IMG/VR virus record: IMGVR_UViG_3300008448_000675 | Location: 1 to 23,306 of that record | Source: a virus | DNA: 23,306 bases | Strand: one strand, 5' to 3' | Shown: positions 21,745-23,306 of the stretch, piece after piece | Layout of the letters: every line of letters starts with the position of its first letter | How positions within the stretch are numbered: the stretch's first letter is position 1 | Position numbers and translations under genes: made by a program | The notes under the pieces: generated by a model | Databases searched by the model: none | Told to the model about the DNA's origin: nothing | The model's input: only the letters and a program-made list of their open reading frames with translations

Positions 21745-21884
21745 TGTCATCTGGAAAATATAAAACTAAGCATCCTTTTAATGCTGTTCAAATTAAAGAC
21801 GGAATGATTGTTCGTCTTAATAAGAACGGAACTATTAAATCTATTATTGGAAAATATGGGGAGAAAAAAGATGACAAGAAGTAA
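21744..21884 (+). CDS. 46-residue basic phage protein
   Basis: A short gene whose ATG shares one base with the preceding stop (TAATG), ending TAA at 21882-21884. The product is basic (13 Lys, 2 Arg/His-rich start) and probably forms a small beta hairpin (IKDGMIVRLNKNGTIKSIIGKYG), with a Lys/Asp tail. It overlaps the next gene's start by 14 bases, which together with tight coupling supports translation. I do not recognise a family. It might be a small accessory head protein. Confidence 0.65.
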   Translation: MSSGKYKTKHPFNAVQIKDGMIVRLNKNGTIKSIIGKYGEKKDDKK

Positions 21885-22305
21885 AATTGTTCAACCATCA
21901 GATATCCATAAAGCAGAAACATATACACCTACTTCAGGAATGAAGGCTGCAGCACGTCGTGCTCTTAAATGGAAAGAAGAGGGCAAGGCAAAGGGTGCTG
22001 GAACTCCTGTTGGCTGGGGAAGAGCAACAGATATAGTTGCAGGTCGTGGACTATCTCTTGACACCGTTAAGCGTATGTACTCTTTCTTTTCTCGTCATGA
22101 AGTAGATAAGCAAGGAAAAGATTTTTATAATACGTCTAATCCATCAAATGGACGAATCATGTGGGATGCATGGGGCGGAGACGCAGGATTTTCCTGGTCT
22201 CGTAAAATTGTTGAAAGAGAAAAGAAAATGAGCAAAGAAATATTTTCTGGTTTTGGTAATGATCATACAAAATCTTCATCTCTATCAACAGTGTTTGATA
22301 ACTAA
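21871..22305 (+). CDS. Conserved phage head-region protein
   Basis: A 144-residue protein. I set the start at 21871 (GGGGAG eight bases upstream), 63 bases after an in-frame upstream start that would overlap the small basic gene. The conserved part is YTPTSGMKAAARRALKWKEE, then VGWGRATDIVAGRGLSLDTV, then RMYSFFSRHEVDK and WDAWGGDAGFSWS. The W-G-G-D-A-G and S-F-F-S-R-H motifs recur in phage portal, protease and capsid-region proteins as a small domain of unknown role. The tail is charged. It is followed by a 43-base promoter gap. Confidence 0.78.
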   Translation: MTRSKIVQPSDIHKAETYTPTSGMKAAARRALKWKEEGKAKGAGTPVGWGRATDIVAGRGLSLDTVKRMYSFFSRHEVDKQGKDFYNTSNPSNGRIMWDAWGGDAGFSWSRKIVEREKKMSKEIFSGFGNDHTKSSSLSTVFDN

Positions 22306-22312
22306 ACACTAC

Positions 22313-22341
22313 TTGACACGCTAACTCTACTTTGATACAAT
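22313..22341 (+). promoter_or_regulatory. Consensus-like promoter, leaderless for 22349
   Basis: TTGACA (22313-22318), 17-base spacer, TACAAT (22336-22341), then seven bases to the ATG at 22349. It is the only regulatory element in the gap between the head-region protein and the next gene. Confidence 0.82.
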
Positions 22342-22348
22342 AGTATAG

Positions 22349-22765
22349 ATGAGCAATATGATTTTAGTTCAAATTTTACAATACTGCATTATTGCCGTGT
22401 TGACTTTTTACCTATCTTCATATATAATTAAACGTAATTCAAAAATTAGATCTAAGGGGGTAAAAACTGTTATGAAAAGTCAGAGCATTATTTATAATAA
22501 GACAAAGCAGTTTATTCCTAAAGATTTAAAAAATAAAGAGCACATAACTCAATCTATTAACCACTCTAATAAATATATGTTAAAGGTAATGGTAATAGAT
22601 GAAAATGCTTACTGGGTAAAAGATAATACTTTTTTTACAGCAGACATTAAAGATGGAAGCGTTATGCCAGAAACTACACGCCAAATTGATACATTGAGTA
22701 TGTCAAAACAAGATATTGAAAAGATGATGTTCATATTAGATAAGCTAAAGGAAGAAAAAGAATGA
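22349..22765 (+). CDS. Single-pass membrane protein, conserved phage hypothetical
   Basis: A 138-residue protein. Residues about 5-27 form one hydrophobic helix (ILVQILQYCIIAVLTFYLSSYII), followed by basic residues (KRNSKIRSK), which places the C-terminus in the cytoplasm. The soluble part has MVIDENAYWVKDNTFFTADI, then DGSVMPETTRQIDTLSMSK and an end helix KMMFILDKLKEE. This looks like a conserved module I have seen in phage proteins of unknown role. It has its own leaderless promoter and overlaps the next gene by four bases (ATGA). Confidence 0.78.
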   Translation: MSNMILVQILQYCIIAVLTFYLSSYIIKRNSKIRSKGVKTVMKSQSIIYNKTKQFIPKDLKNKEHITQSINHSNKYMLKVMVIDENAYWVKDNTFFTADIKDGSVMPETTRQIDTLSMSKQDIEKMMFILDKLKEEKE

Positions 22766-23112
22766 ATATAGTTGTTCAAGGAAGCAAAGATTTTGATGAC
22801 TATCAAGTTTTTCTTCGTGCCATAGGTGTTGCAATGTCTAGCATAGGCATTGACGACAAAGAGCTACATATATACTCTGCTGGACCAGCAAGGATTAACT
22901 CAATGTTGTCTGAGTTTTGTAATCTATCAGAGCGTGGTATGAAAGCTAGGGGAATGAAGATTAAGCATTATAAGGTGCCACCTTCATGGGTTATAGAAAA
23001 TATAGATTATATAAATTATTTTGCATTTTTAAGTAAGCCAAAAGAGGCTGTTTCAAAATTAGTTTCTGTCGCAGAATCTAAGCAAATCGAAGTAGGAATA
23101 TTTAGGTATTAG
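22762..23112 (+). CDS. Possible SLOG/Rossmann-like phage protein
   Basis: A 116-residue protein starting with a glycine-containing strand (MNIVVQGSKDFDDY), then a helix and a second strand (ELHIYSAGPARINS). A helix and a third strand (MKIKHYKVPPSW) follow. This is the alternation of a Rossmann-like or SLOG/DprA-like nucleotide-binding fold, where G-S-K-D-F-D-D and S-A-G would lie near a ligand. It lacks catalytic residues I can name. It overlaps the membrane protein gene by four bases. The fold call is tentative. Confidence 0.7.
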   Translation: MNIVVQGSKDFDDYQVFLRAIGVAMSSIGIDDKELHIYSAGPARINSMLSEFCNLSERGMKARGMKIKHYKVPPSWVIENIDYINYFAFLSKPKEAVSKLVSVAESKQIEVGIFRY

Positions 23113-23121
23113 GAGAAACGA

Positions 23122-23306
23122 ATGATCATTAATAGATTAGAAAAAATGGAAAAGATTGTTTCACGCAACAGCAACTTATCTTGGATTGGATGGGATGTTG
23201 TTGATCGTAAAAGATCTGAGTCAGGACGAACATCAGTAAGTGGTGTCAGAGTAGATGGCGTTTGGTATCTACAAAGAATTTACCCAGTTGGAAAAAATGG
23301 TTGGGA
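23122..23306 (+). CDS. Partial conserved phage protein (cut by window end)
   Basis: The first 61 residues of a gene that runs off the right edge. The start ATG at 23122 has AGGAGA six bases upstream. The visible part has NLSWIGWDVVDRKRSE and then VDGVWYLQRIYPVGKNGW, a Trp/Arg-rich beta pattern without a signal peptide or membrane helix. Such short Trp-rich phage proteins are common near head genes. The family and full length cannot be judged. Confidence 0.7.
   Translation, partial: MIINRLEKMEKIVSRNSNLSWIGWDVVDRKRSESGRTSVSGVRVDGVWYLQRIYPVGKNGW

Noticed and set aside
1-23306. Prophage integration or attachment site
   Set aside because: No integrase, repressor pair or long direct repeats were seen. 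The two tRNA genes are complete and not flanked by a duplicated 3' end, though a genome-wide check would be needed.

Overview
The window is a compact, AT-rich stretch of a double-stranded DNA bacteriophage (or a phage contig from a metagenome). Every supported gene is on the + strand. Genes mostly overlap by 1-23 bases or are separated by short promoters. The large terminase, endolysin, DNA polymerase III alpha, RecA-like recombinase, RuvC-like resolvase and phage-type zinc-finger and HTH proteins identify it as phage. The host is probably an AT-rich actinobacterium: one protein (19766) looks like the actinobacterial DUF7455 family, many start codons look leaderless, and the exported proteins include a lipoprotein and a proline-rich, wall-spanning type. 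This host call is inference and no lineage can be proven from the window.

Layout. (1) 1-7626, replication and recombination: a possible ssDNA-binding protein, a DnaE-type polymerase with an apparently intact PHP domain, MazG-like pyrophosphohydrolase, RecA-like recombinase with a variant Walker A motif, two PDDEXK-type nucleases (one Cas4/RecB-like), zinc-finger proteins, a RuvC-like resolvase and a 51-residue HTH protein. (2) 7623-10156, a DUF3310 protein and the terminase small (probable) and large subunits. (3) 10183-15294, an exported and lysis block: a secreted Ig-like/coiled-coil protein closed by a strong terminator, a PA14-domain protein with a Pro-Glu-Pro-rich spacer and C-terminal membrane helix, a small membrane protein with a basic MPK-type repeat, a lipoprotein, a holin-like protein and a CHAP endolysin. 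(4) 15359-18056, host-interaction genes: a proteasome-beta/HslV-like Ntn hydrolase, a small acidic protein, a secreted subtilase with a complete catalytic triad, tRNA-Asn and tRNA-Asp, a T4 endonuclease VII-like protein and an Hsp20 chaperone. (5) 18154-20690, a PstS-like phosphate-binding protein, a structured RNA with its own promoter, an HNH nuclease, an FmdB-like zinc ribbon, the DUF7455-like protein, a thermonuclease-like nuclease and a thioredoxin. (6) 20683-23306, conserved phage proteins probably leading into the head genes, the last one cut by the window edge.

Two kinds of signal deserve most attention. First, a repeated promoter architecture: a TATAAT-like -10 element lies 6-7 bases before the ATG at eight genes, often with a good -35 inside the upstream gene. 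This predicts leaderless mRNAs and corrects two gene starts. Second, an intergenic RNA at 19174-19256 whose 5' hairpin is mutually exclusive with an 11-bp end-to-end helix, so it looks like a two-state RNA.

Overall the window pairs a fairly self-sufficient replication module with an unusually large secreted or surface arsenal (Ig-like, PA14, lipoprotein, subtilase, PstS). It also carries proteostasis genes (Ntn hydrolase, Hsp20, thioredoxin). This suggests reshaping of the host surface and protein quality control during infection.
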